From: Candidatus Nitrosothermus koennekei
Lineage (GTDB): Archaea; Thermoproteota; Nitrososphaeria; Nitrososphaerales; Nitrosocaldaceae
Direction of reading: 5' to 3'
Assembly: GCA_013538715.1 (NCBI GenBank)
Contig: JACAFH010000003.1
Location: forward strand, 121,165 to 185,164
DNA length: 64,000 nt
The position numbers and the translations under genes are program-made. This document shows positions 18,212 to 27,180 of this stretch, in pieces (position 1 is the stretch's first letter; each line of letters starts with the position of its first letter). A model generated the notes under the pieces. It saw only the letters and a list, made by a program, of their open reading frames with translations, was not told where the DNA came from and searched no databases.

Positions 18212-20045
18212 AGTTACAATAGTTGGAGGAGGTTCTGCTGGCTTAGCAGCATTGATGGAATTATCAAGATTAGGTATACAAGCTATATTATTAGAGAGTG
18301 CAAATATGATTGGAGGTAAGAGCGTAACTGGAGGTATACTTTACTCAAAGATTGATGATGTTTATAACGTAGATGATATTTATGAGAATTTTAATGAAGC
18401 GCCAGTTGAGAGACTAATAACTGGTTATTATCTTAATGCGGTATCTCATAATAAAGTTTATACTATAGATCTAACAGAAGCACATAAACACAAGACAAAA
18501 TTTGCTTATTCGGTATTAATGGGAAAGATGAATAGATGGTTTGCAAAGATGGCTGAAGAAAAGGCGATGAAGAATGGTGGAGGTATATTAACTGGGGTTC
18601 ATGTTAAAGATGTTATATGGAAAGGAGAGAAGAGTATAGTCATAACTGATGAATTAGAAGAGTTTGAGACAGATGTTATCATAGCTGCTGATGGAGTCAA
18701 TTCAGAACTTGCATGGATCTCAAAAGCTAGAGAAAAGTTTGAACCTCAAGCATTATATCAAGGAGTTAAGTGTATAGTTAGATTACCAGAAGATATAATT
18801 GAGGAGAGGTTTGATCTGAATGATGATGAAGGTATTGCTCATCTCTTTGCAGGAGATATATCTAGAGGTCATAACGGTGGAGGTTTCCTTTATACTAATA
18901 AGGATACACTCTCAGTAGGATTAGTATACCATTTAGATTCTCTCATTAAAAATCCAACCGAACCATATACATTGCTTGACAACTTCTTAAGGATACCAAT
19001 AGTCTCAAACCTAATAGCCGATGAGGTTCCAATACCTAAAGAGTTAAGTAGAGAGATTCCAAAAGAGGAAGAGATAAGGATAAGATTTACACGTGCTTCA
19101 CTTCTAAAAGAATGGGAAGAACTACGTTATGCGTATTATTCAAAGAGTGCAAGAGAACGATTGATAGGTAAAGTATATTCTAGCATAGAAGAGATGGAGA
19201 ACAGACTAAAAGAGTTAAGAACAAAACTAGAGGAATTTGTAGACTTTTCTACAAACTATGTTGAGTTAGAGTATAGCACTAAATTAGTTCCAGATGGGAA
19301 GAAGGCTATAATGGATAAGCCATATGCTAAGAATGTATTATTTATAGGTGATGCTGCTGGTAGGGGTATATTCATTGGAAGTAGGATAGAAGGTATAAAC
19401 ATTGGTATAGACGATGCTGCAAGAGCAGCAAGAGCTATTGCTAGAGCAAAAGAGAAAGGCTACGAACATGTTGGAGAACATTATATGCAATTGATAAGAG
19501 CAAGTCCGTATACTCGTCAGATCAAAAATATAGATTTTGAATATATGAAGATATTTGTAAATGCATGTGCTGGTATACCAACAGAGTCATTTAATATATT
19601 CTTAAGACTAGCATTTCATCTAATCTCAAGAGCATCAATACAAGAACTTGCTGAGAGAGTAGCAAAGATGCTTGATCAAAGAACATTATTTAAGATAATA
19701 GAGAGTAATGATGCATATGTTAAATTGCCAATAGAGATAGCAGAAAAGGCTGGAAGAGTAGTTAATGCAAATTATAATATAAGAACCTTAAGTATAGATG
19801 AAAGAATAGCTAAATTAGATATAGAGGAGGATAGTGAACCTCATATAAGGATAATAGAACAATCAAAGTTTATAAAGAGTATGGTTAGTTTATGCCCAAC
19901 TAAATGCTATATACTTGAGACTATAAATGGAAGAGAGAATGTTATATTACAACATGAAGGATGTATAGAATGTGGTACATGCTCTAAAGAGACAGAATGG
20001 CGTCATACTAAAGGAGAGAAGGGCGTAAGATACAAGTATGGATAA
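18198..20045 (+). CDS. etfCX: ETF-quinone oxidoreductase, EtfC-EtfX (FixCX) fusion
   Basis: 615 residues from the ATG chosen; a GTG at 18189 would add three. The N-terminus is a Rossmann FAD site (TIVGGGSAGLAALMEL) of the geranylgeranyl-reductase/FixC flavoprotein superfamily, with the second FAD motif LFIGDAAGRG near 390. The last 60 residues hold CPTKCY and CIECGTC, the ferredoxin-like FixX/EtfX segment that ligates a [4Fe-4S] cluster and is a separate polypeptide in many organisms. It should deliver electrons from EtfAB to a membrane quinone. A helical insert (MENRLKELRTKLEEF) lies near 335-350. The stop codon overlaps the next small gene by 8 bp. Confidence 0.9.
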   Translation: MERYEVTIVGGGSAGLAALMELSRLGIQAILLESANMIGGKSVTGGILYSKIDDVYNVDDIYENFNEAPVERLITGYYLNAVSHNKVYTIDLTEAHKHKTKFAYSVLMGKMNRWFAKMAEEKAMKNGGGILTGVHVKDVIWKGEKSIVITDELEEFETDVIIAADGVNSELAWISKAREKFEPQALYQGVKCIVRLPEDIIEERFDLNDDEGIAHLFAGDISRGHNGGGFLYTNKDTLSVGLVYHLDSLIKNPTEPYTLLDNFLRIPIVSNLIADEVPIPKELSREIPKEEEIRIRFTRASLLKEWEELRYAYYSKSARERLIGKVYSSIEEMENRLKELRTKLEEFVDFSTNYVELEYSTKLVPDGKKAIMDKPYAKNVLFIGDAAGRGIFIGSRIEGINIGIDDAARAARAIARAKEKGYEHVGEHYMQLIRASPYTRQIKNIDFEYMKIFVNACAGIPTESFNIFLRLAFHLISRASIQELAERVAKMLDQRTLFKIIESNDAYVKLPIEIAEKAGRVVNANYNIRTLSIDERIAKLDIEEDSEPHIRIIEQSKFIKSMVSLCPTKCYILETINGRENVILQHEGCIECGTCSKETEWRHTKGEKGVRYKYG

Positions 20046-20160
20046 ATGCATATGTAACAAAGAGTTAAAAGTTATGGAAGTCTGCTCATTCTTAGAATGT
20101 AAAAGGATTTATCTATGTATAGGTTGTAATAAAGAAGTAAAAGAGTGTTCATGTAAATGA
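20038..20160 (+). CDS. 40-residue peptide with eight cysteines
   Basis: Tiny frame with ATG at 20038 and TGA at 20158-20160. Cys at 4, 6, 16, 21, 27, 30, 37 and 39: a CxC pair at each end, a CxxC in the middle (LCIGCNK) and two single cysteines. Eight cysteines suffice for two zinc sites or an iron-sulfur cluster. It overlaps the etfCX end by 8 bp and the larB start by 4 bp (ATGA), so it is translationally coupled to both and very unlikely to be noise. No family recognised. Possible roles: metal or cluster carrier for EtfX, or a metal-handling partner of LarB; both are inference. Confidence 0.78.
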   Translation: MDKCICNKELKVMEVCSFLECKRIYLCIGCNKEVKECSCK

Positions 20161-20924
20161 ATGTTAGGGATATACTTAATGGATTAAAGGAGGATAAGTT
20201 TAGCATTGATGAAGCAGAGAAGTTATTATCACTCTTCTCTGTAGAGAATATAGAGATTGCTACATTAGATATTAATAGAGAGAAGAGACGAGGCATTCCT
20301 GAAGTCATATATGGTGCAAATAAATCACTTGAAGAACTAAAGAAGATAGCATCTAGCGTATTAAAAAGTAATAATAAAGTTATAATAAGCAGATCTGAAG
20401 AATATTTAAAGTTAAGTGAATATCTCAAAGAATATGCAAATGTTAAGGTAGGGAAGTATAGCAATACAATACTAGCATATAAGAATGAGTTAAAGGATGA
20501 TGAAGGTATAGTAGGTGTTATAACTGCAGGAACATCTGATCTAAAGGTTTCAGAAGAGGCAGAATTTATGTTAGAGGCAATGAATTGCAAGATAATCAAG
20601 GGTTATGACGTTGGTATTGCTGGTATACATAGGCTATTTCCAATATTGAAGAGGATAATAGAGAACGATGCAGATGTTATAATAGTATTCGCTGGCATGG
20701 AGGGAGCATTGCCATCCCTCATAGCATCATTGGTAGACATTCCTGTAATTGGTATTCCAACATCTGTAGGTTATGGATTTGGCTCAAATGGATATGCCGC
20801 GTTAGCATCTATGCTTCAGAGTTGTACTCTAGGTTTAGCGGTTATGAATATAGATAATGGTATAGGCGCTGGAGCATTAGCAGCAATGATAACTAAAAGA
20901 GTATCACGTTTTAGAAAGGTTTGA
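20157..20924 (+). CDS. larB: LarB-like nickel-pincer cofactor biosynthesis protein
   Basis: 255 residues. An N-terminal helical part (MNVRDILNGLKEDKFSIDEA) is followed by the YGANKSLEEL segment and a PurE/AIR-carboxylase-like domain (VGVITAGTSDLKVSEEAE; VFAGMEGALPSLIASL; IGIPTSVGYG). This order is that of LarB, which carboxylates and hydrolyses nicotinic acid adenine dinucleotide in the first step to the nickel pincer nucleotide of lactate racemase-like enzymes. LarC, LarE and LarA are not in the window, so its pathway here is unproven. Last gene of the etf operon; its end overlaps the convergent HerA-like gene by 21 bp. Confidence 0.88.
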   Translation: MNVRDILNGLKEDKFSIDEAEKLLSLFSVENIEIATLDINREKRRGIPEVIYGANKSLEELKKIASSVLKSNNKVIISRSEEYLKLSEYLKEYANVKVGKYSNTILAYKNELKDDEGIVGVITAGTSDLKVSEEAEFMLEAMNCKIIKGYDVGIAGIHRLFPILKRIIENDADVIIVFAGMEGALPSLIASLVDIPVIGIPTSVGYGFGSNGYAALASMLQSCTLGLAVMNIDNGIGAGALAAMITKRVSRFRKV

Positions 20925-22598
20925 AGAGAGTATATCTTCATTATTATACGTCTTGACGAATGCAGGAACATTCTTTTGTTTTGTAGCTTTATATGATATG
21001 AAAAGCCATTCTCCACTAGATAGCTCTATGCTCTTATCCAATATATCATAGCTTAATGAGAATGCATCTGCTATAACAAACCTATCATAACTCCTTGGCA
21101 TGGTGCTTATGAAGTAGCTATGTAATTGCTGTAAAGCGTTAACATTTAGATGTGCTAACCTTTGTGTAGATAACCAGCAATGTACTCTATACTTTCTACC
21201 TTGTCTAAGTAATGCTTCTACAGCTAGGTTTGATTGTTCGCTATAATCCTTTTCACTATTTCTATCTGGTATGAACTCTTGTGCCTCATCTATAACTATC
21301 AATACCTTCTCTCTTGAACCTCTCATCTTTCTCAATCTTAGAAGCGAGGTTATAAATCTTGATATGGTTTCTCTAGCTTCATTAGGTTCTGGTACATATA
21401 CTATGCTTAATCTAGAGGCATTAAAATTCATATTATATGCTAACTGCTCTGGTGAGATCTTCTCTTCCTTCTTACCTCCTTCATTAATATATCTAAAGAT
21501 AGACGTTAGTTGATTTCTTAAACCAGACTTTTCGTGCAATTCATCAAATAATTTATTTAGTATATTATACAATCTATCTTTTGATTCTTTATCTAAACCT
21601 CTAATATCACTCAGTCCATCAATATTGAGCATATCCAATTCTTGCAACGTGATCTTTATTTGCACACTCTTCTTTCCTTCATATTCATTTTTTAGCATGG
21701 CAATTATATCATTTAGGTTTATTCCATATTCTGTTAAAGTTAATCTAGTTATTCTGCCAAATATCTTCTTAAATATAGAAGATGCATCTATCTTATCTTC
21801 TAATGTTTCTGGTATGGTTTGAGACAATAATAATGATTCATAATCATTAAACTCTTCTGTAGTGTATAAGCTAGCACTCTCTATAAGATCTAATAGGTGT
21901 ATCATATATTCTCCAGATACATCAAATATTATTACATGTAGATCTTTGATATATTCTAAAGACTTTCTTATCAATAATGACGTAAGGTTTGATTTGCCTA
22001 CGCCAGTAAAACCAAATATTCCAGTATGATACCTTACCATATTCTCTATATCAACCTTTAATGGAACATTAAAGCCAAGCAGATCTCCAATGGATACGCC
22101 ATTATCTATACACAAGAACTTCTCAACAGCATGATCTGTTAATAGATAAGCCTTTGCACCAACTAATGGAGTTAGATTACACTTCTTGAACTCTATCTCA
22201 TCACTAATAATAAGTTCATAATTTGTCGGAATTGTTATTATATCTATCCATGTCTCATCACTCTTCTCCCAACTATCATCTATTATATCTAGATACTCTT
22301 CTCTTAAGATACTAGGCATACTAACATCCATCCCTAACATTTGATAATGAGTGGGATTAGGTACTATAACCTCATAAACAAGAAATCTTACACCATTACT
22401 GCTCTTTCTCTCAATAGCAACAAATGCTGGATTATGTAACCTATCTAATACTTCAAGATTAAACTTAACTTCAAGTATAGCTTGTATATTACTTAAACTT
22501 ATCTCCCCATCTCTTGATTTGGATGATCTAGTAACTATCTTACTCTCTCTTACTCTTGCATTAAATTTTCCATTAAGATCTGTAATCCATTTGTTCAT
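20904..22598 (-). CDS. herA: HerA-like hexameric helicase/ATPase (pair 1)
   Basis: 564-residue FtsK/HerA-type ATPase. An N-terminal beta-rich domain of about 180 residues precedes Walker A GFTGVGKS (196-203). IIFDVSGEY follows, then Walker B EKVLIVIDEAQEFIP around 450, and a GRKYRVHCWLSTQRLAHL arginine-finger region. HerA pumps DNA to the NurA nuclease for resection of broken ends. Its start overlaps the end of the upstream NurA-domain gene by 4 bp, so the two are a unit. Larger than the second HerA-like protein at 45.6 kb. No Mre11 or Rad50 adjoins either pair. Confidence 0.88.
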   Translation of the reverse strand: MNKWITDLNGKFNARVRESKIVTRSSKSRDGEISLSNIQAILEVKFNLEVLDRLHNPAFVAIERKSSNGVRFLVYEVIVPNPTHYQMLGMDVSMPSILREEYLDIIDDSWEKSDETWIDIITIPTNYELIISDEIEFKKCNLTPLVGAKAYLLTDHAVEKFLCIDNGVSIGDLLGFNVPLKVDIENMVRYHTGIFGFTGVGKSNLTSLLIRKSLEYIKDLHVIIFDVSGEYMIHLLDLIESASLYTTEEFNDYESLLLSQTIPETLEDKIDASSIFKKIFGRITRLTLTEYGINLNDIIAMLKNEYEGKKSVQIKITLQELDMLNIDGLSDIRGLDKESKDRLYNILNKLFDELHEKSGLRNQLTSIFRYINEGGKKEEKISPEQLAYNMNFNASRLSIVYVPEPNEARETISRFITSLLRLRKMRGSREKVLIVIDEAQEFIPDRNSEKDYSEQSNLAVEALLRQGRKYRVHCWLSTQRLAHLNVNALQQLHSYFISTMPRSYDRFVIADAFSLSYDILDKSIELSSGEWLFISYKATKQKNVPAFVKTYNNEDILSSNLSKT

Positions 22599-24232
22599 AC
22601 TCTTGCACGCTCTATATCGTATCTTTGCTCTCTGAAACTCTTTGTAAGAGACGAAACCTTCCTTATCTCTCCTCTGTTAACATAAAGATTTACCATACCT
22701 TCTAACATAGAACGCATATGTCTTATATCAGCCTTTGCTGCTTTATCTGCTAGATAGAGTAGATAATTATGACCATATGCCTCATAAATCTCTTTACTAT
22801 CTAGATTTGCTAACATACTTAAATATAGATCATCTATATTACTCCCATCAATAAACAATTCTAATTTACTTGTATTATTCCATTCTTCAGCTTCAACCTC
22901 TTTAAGATATTTCATATCGAACTTAGGATAGAAGAGTCTATCATACATAAAGACTGGTGATCTTAAGTTATTCTTGTATCTTCTTAACTGGAAGTATGCT
23001 CTTACGAACAACCGTTCTCTGAATATAGCTTTTCTAGCAGCCTTTAACGTATCCCTTTCCTTATCATATATTAATGACGTAAATGCCCCATCATATGATA
23101 TACTCCTCCATGGTGTATCTATATTATGAGTAGCACTTAGCATTGTAAACAATGCCCTATCATTACTAAGTATGTTAGGTTGGAGTATTATTTTGTAATA
23201 TGGCATTATTGCTCTTATGAACTCAGTAGTATTCATATCTTTAACTATACCTATCATCAATATATTCTCCTTTAACACTTTACCAATTAGTTCATATAGT
23301 AAGAATAAATTTAGGGCTGATATGTCAAGAAGTGTAAGCCATTTATCATTTATCACAAATGGATACTCATTGTTATTAAATATGTTATTAATGAGAGTAT
23401 TAGTAACGCTTGATATTCTTTGCCAGTAGTTTTTAGTATATTCACTCAACTTTAACGTAGAATCTGTTCTATCAAATATATCAAGATCCTTTAGATACTT
23501 AATATGCTTATCTATATCTATCCTTAATCTTTTAGCAAGTTCATCTCTACTCTTCTCCCCATCCAATAGCTCTTTTATTATTGCATATTTTGCATATGCA
23601 CCTCTCGCTGGCACATATATACTTCCATCTCCTAACATGTATGCTATTTTTATATCAGATAATGATACCTTACCATATCTTGTATCCAAGAATAATGCTG
23701 ATCTTTTAATCCTTATTAACTTCTTTACCTCTCTTATGAGAGAAGCAAATGTCCTTATCAGTGCTCTATCTAAAATGATTAATTTAAGATCTTTACATAC
23801 ATTTACAGCATTATATGCGGAATACAACTCTGCCATTGTCATAAGCATATATGGTATCTTATCTAGATTGTATCTTGCATCAAATTCATCACTCTCATCT
23901 ACTATATTTGATATATCAGAATACCATAAGGGTATTATACTAGATATGCCTATAGACGACCTTCTAATATCATTGCCAAATCTTACTTCTTTCTTTGTAG
24001 TAAGGTTAGCACTATATGCCATAGCATTAACATAAAAGAATAGCATCTCTAATCTCTCTTCATAATCCATTGAACCATCTATAGCTATAATGCTACCATT
24101 ATCAGTCGAAGAATGATTATTAGAATATCTTATAAACCTTAATAACTCTTTTGAGTTTTCTATTGTGTGCAATCGTTTATTAAATTGATTTATAAGGAGT
24201 TCTATAGTCTTTATATTGTTTATAATATCCAT
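22595..24232 (-). CDS. nurA: Large NurA-domain protein with internal winged helix (pair 1)
   Basis: 545 residues, well above a usual NurA of 300-400. The nuclease fold is suggested by IIAIDGSMDYEER (Asp52) near the N-terminus and LIILDRALIRTF near 150, with a late acidic LFIDGSNIDDLYL near 480. Between them, around residues 215-265, lies a segment DELAKRLRIDIDKHIKYLKDL that reads like a winged-helix DNA-binding domain. Translationally coupled to HerA. It should act as the nuclease partner of that pump. The NurA assignment comes from motifs and pairing; the C-terminal half is not recognisable to me. Confidence 0.75.
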   Translation of the reverse strand: MDIINNIKTIELLINQFNKRLHTIENSKELLRFIRYSNNHSSTDNGSIIAIDGSMDYEERLEMLFFYVNAMAYSANLTTKKEVRFGNDIRRSSIGISSIIPLWYSDISNIVDESDEFDARYNLDKIPYMLMTMAELYSAYNAVNVCKDLKLIILDRALIRTFASLIREVKKLIRIKRSALFLDTRYGKVSLSDIKIAYMLGDGSIYVPARGAYAKYAIIKELLDGEKSRDELAKRLRIDIDKHIKYLKDLDIFDRTDSTLKLSEYTKNYWQRISSVTNTLINNIFNNNEYPFVINDKWLTLLDISALNLFLLYELIGKVLKENILMIGIVKDMNTTEFIRAIMPYYKIILQPNILSNDRALFTMLSATHNIDTPWRSISYDGAFTSLIYDKERDTLKAARKAIFRERLFVRAYFQLRRYKNNLRSPVFMYDRLFYPKFDMKYLKEVEAEEWNNTSKLELFIDGSNIDDLYLSMLANLDSKEIYEAYGHNYLLYLADKAAKADIRHMRSMLEGMVNLYVNRGEIRKVSSLTKSFREQRYDIERARV

Positions 24233-24272
24233 ATTACTCTCTTCTATGCATTTATTAATAAAATTATTGGTA

Positions 24273-24857
24273 TTATGTCTTTAATAGATTTGCGTCAATC
24301 AATTGCTTTACAAGTTCTACAACTTCCTTCTCTATATCTATCCTAGGCAATCTAAGCTTAGCAGCAAATAGATCTATCAATTCATTTAATGTCTTTGTTC
24401 CATCACAAGAGTTCCAAAACTCTGCTAACGCATCATTTATCATGAAGCCTTGATTAGCATCATTATATAGTGCTAACGCATCATCATGTCTTTCTAATCT
24501 ACCTTGCTTTAATGGTTTTGCCTTATCTAGATCTAGATTAAAGCGTAGATTCTTACTTCCATATATCTTTGCTTTTGCTTCCTCACTCATTCTATCTGGC
24601 GTCCATGGAGGATCCCATACTATCTCTACATTAACATCTCCTAACCCTTTGAGATCCTTTAATGCATTTCTTACATCTCTAACAAGTGTATCATGTAATG
24701 GACAACCTCTAGTAGTCATAGTCATCTTTATCTTTACATCATTTCTCTCATTGATATCTATGCCATATATCAACCCTAAATCTACTACGCTTAATGGTAT
24801 CTCTGGGTCCATACACTTCTTTAATGCATCTCTTATTTGTTCTACGGTAACCTGCAT
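24273..24857 (-). CDS. DUF59/MIP18-type Fe-S assembly factor fused to a PqqD-like domain
   Basis: 194 residues. Residues 1-100 are a PaaD/MIP18 domain: EQIRDALKKCMDPEIPLSVV, the TTRGCPLHDTLV segment with the conserved Cys, and VEIVWDPPWTPDRMS. This domain helps insert Fe-S clusters into target proteins. Residues about 115-194 (RHDDALALYNDANQGFMIND, then LNELIDLFA) resemble PqqD, a chaperone-like domain that presents peptides to radical SAM enzymes. Single gene, with a 277-bp gap upstream in which I see no gene. The fusion could tie cluster delivery to a radical SAM partner, which is inference. Confidence 0.8.
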   Translation of the reverse strand: MQVTVEQIRDALKKCMDPEIPLSVVDLGLIYGIDINERNDVKIKMTMTTRGCPLHDTLVRDVRNALKDLKGLGDVNVEIVWDPPWTPDRMSEEAKAKIYGSKNLRFNLDLDKAKPLKQGRLERHDDALALYNDANQGFMINDALAEFWNSCDGTKTLNELIDLFAAKLRLPRIDIEKEVVELVKQLIDANLLKT

Positions 24858-25134
24858 ATAATTGCATATAATTATAAATAATAAATACCTTTAGTGATAA
24901 TCTCAGCTGATGATAATCTAAACTCTCACCTCTAATCTCTCTACATTCTTGAGAGATAACTAATATATCTTTCATAATCTATATAGTTATATCCTTTAAT
25001 GCATCTTTACCATTATTGTTATACAATTCTGTAAAATTCTACTACAATCTGTGATCATAGCATAACCTTATATTAGTTGATATTAACAAGATTAATAATA
25101 TTGTTAATATTGCTGATAATAATAATATTATGGC

Positions 25135-26169
25135 TTATCTAAATAATCTAGGTATGCTCTCATCATATGGTTGCTTTACTATACCCTTCTCAGTTATTAT
25201 TGCTGTTATTAACTCTGGAGGAGTCATATCAAACGCTGGATTAAATATTCTAACACCTTTTGGGACTAGTTTTCTTCCACCTATACTAGTAACTTCATCA
25301 TACTTCCTCTCCTCAATTATGACCTCATCGGGCTTACTTTTTAGGTCAAAACTTGATAGCGGTGCCGCTACATAGAATGGTATGTTATGCATCTTTGCTA
25401 ATACTGCAATTTGGTAAGTACCAATCTTATTAAATACATGTCCACTTTTTAATACTCTATCTGCCCCAACTATAACTTTATTTATCATACCTCTTGCCAT
25501 TAACGAACCTATAGCTGTATCAGGTGCTAAACTAACATCGAAACCATCATGCTTTAATTCAAACGCTGTTAGTCTAGATCCTTGCATTACAGGTCTAGTT
25601 TCAGTAGCAACTACGCTTATCTTCTTACCATGCTCTTTTACTGCTCTTAACACACCTAATGCTGTTCCATATGCTACAGTTGCTAAAGCACCAGCATTAC
25701 AATGTGTTAATACAGTATCACCATCATCTATTAGGGATGAGCCATTAAATCCTATCATCTTGTTAACATCTATATCCTCTTTCAGCATAGTTAATGCTTC
25801 ATCTAGTATATTCTTCTTTATACTCTCTATATCGTTTCCTTCTCTAGCCTTCTTCATAATCCTCTCCAGAGCCCAGAATAGATTTACTGCAGTAGGTCTA
25901 GTTGATCTTAATGTATTATATGCTACTTCTAGGTCTTTAATTAATTCTTCTTTACTCTTACTCTTACTCTTTAATGCTGCTAATGCTAAACCAAATGCTG
26001 CGGCTACTCCAATTGCAGGTGCACCCCTAACTACCATATTCTTTATACAATCTGCTATCTGCTCATATCTCTTACATCTAACATACTCTAGTTTACTAGG
26101 CAATTTAGTCTGATCTATTAATATTACACTTTCATCTTCCCACTTTACTGTCATAAGTTCAATATTCAT
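25135..26169 (-). CDS. mtnA: S-methyl-5-thioribose-1-phosphate isomerase (MtnA) family
   Basis: 344 residues of the eIF2B-like isomerase family. MtnA converts methylthioribose-1-phosphate to methylthioribulose-1-phosphate in methionine salvage. Seen: VVRGAPAIGVAAAFG, the NCNAGAL-type loop THCNAGALATVAYGTA, ATETRPVMQGSRLTAFEL, and GADRVLKSG with the catalytic Asp, ending in PAFDMTPPELITAII. Archaeal relatives include ribose-1,5-bisphosphate isomerase, but the RGAPAIG and ETRPxxQGxRLT segments favour MtnA. Stands 27 bp downstream of the glycan-locus gene for the DUF354 protein but is probably unrelated in function. Confidence 0.9.
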   Translation of the reverse strand: MNIELMTVKWEDESVILIDQTKLPSKLEYVRCKRYEQIADCIKNMVVRGAPAIGVAAAFGLALAALKSKSKSKEELIKDLEVAYNTLRSTRPTAVNLFWALERIMKKAREGNDIESIKKNILDEALTMLKEDIDVNKMIGFNGSSLIDDGDTVLTHCNAGALATVAYGTALGVLRAVKEHGKKISVVATETRPVMQGSRLTAFELKHDGFDVSLAPDTAIGSLMARGMINKVIVGADRVLKSGHVFNKIGTYQIAVLAKMHNIPFYVAAPLSSFDLKSKPDEVIIEERKYDEVTSIGGRKLVPKGVRIFNPAFDMTPPELITAIITEKGIVKQPYDESIPRLFR

Positions 26170-26196
26170 GCATTTATCTTACTACTAATACTATAA

Positions 26197-27180
26197 TTAG
26201 TTTTTCTTTGTTATCTCATTAACAATCTTTGTTTTAAGGTCTTCCATATTTCTAAGTATATTCTTACTCCTCTCCTTGAACTCTTCCTTCTCTTTTAGTA
26301 GAATCTCTATAGATTGTGCAATGTTATTATAATCTAATATATAACTAAGTTTATTATCTATTAGATAACGGTTTACATATATATCTTGCATGTTATAGAT
26401 CATATTAGGTATACCAAGTAACGCTGCTTCACAATTCATAGTTCCTCCAGATCCTATAAATACAGCAGAATTACTTAACAACTCTAAACCATCTACCACA
26501 TCTTGTATTACAACACAGTTCAAATCCTTCAACGCATCTCTCTGTTCCTCATATCTATATAATACATTAATTTTGTAAGATATTGATAATTCTTTTATCA
26601 ACTCTATCGATCTCGATCTCTTTCCATATAAATATGCAGCTTTACTCTCCTCAAATCTAAAGAGTATTGTATTGCCATTTGAATATGATACTTCTCTTAT
26701 CCATAGAGCTGGATCTAATGCCCTATATACAGTTATTTTATCTTTATCTATACCATATCTAACAAATGCTTGAGTAGGTATTATCCATGAATGCATGAGT
26801 TTATCTACCAACGGTATACTTAACCTACACACTGCTTCAGCATGAGGAGAATCATTAAAGCATATGATGGGTATCTTTAATCCAAATGCTACTCTGCATG
26901 CATCTGGCGATGAGAACGTTACAAGTTTATCTGGCTTATAATCATTGATTATCTCAGCAAGCCTTTGTATTCTCACACCAGCATTGACTAATTTATCATA
27001 CAAAGTAAAGCCATATTCCCCAATTATCTCTAATTCCAAGCCTCTAATCTTTGCTAAGCCTATAGTCTCTCTAAATGCTCTTGATGTGCATAATATCTCA
27101 TGATCCCTTCTTAGCTCATCTATAATAGGTTTAAAGAAGTTTACTTGCTTTGGAGTGAGGATATCAAACCATAATCTCAT
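26197..27180 (-). CDS. DUF354 glycosyltransferase-like protein
   Basis: 327 residues with a GT-B-like plan. The N-terminal half starts MRLWFDILTPKQVNFFKPII, the signature opening of DUF354 proteins; the C-terminal half has VFIGSGGTMNCEAALLGIPNM, equivalent to the donor-binding loop of UDP-GlcNAc 2-epimerases and MurG-like transferases. Such proteins sit in archaeal and bacterial surface polysaccharide loci; their chemistry is not established. The start overlaps the end of the upstream nucleotide-sugar dehydrogenase gene by 17 bp, so the two are co-translated and may act in succession. Confidence 0.8.
   Translation of the reverse strand: MRLWFDILTPKQVNFFKPIIDELRRDHEILCTSRAFRETIGLAKIRGLELEIIGEYGFTLYDKLVNAGVRIQRLAEIINDYKPDKLVTFSSPDACRVAFGLKIPIICFNDSPHAEAVCRLSIPLVDKLMHSWIIPTQAFVRYGIDKDKITVYRALDPALWIREVSYSNGNTILFRFEESKAAYLYGKRSRSIELIKELSISYKINVLYRYEEQRDALKDLNCVVIQDVVDGLELLSNSAVFIGSGGTMNCEAALLGIPNMIYNMQDIYVNRYLIDNKLSYILDYNNIAQSIEILLKEKEEFKERSKNILRNMEDLKTKIVNEITKKN

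Noticed and set aside
24748..24975. 75-codon minus-strand frame upstream of the DUF59-PqqD gene
   Set aside because: It overlaps the N-terminal part of the DUF59 gene in another frame; composition is unlike a protein and no motif is visible.
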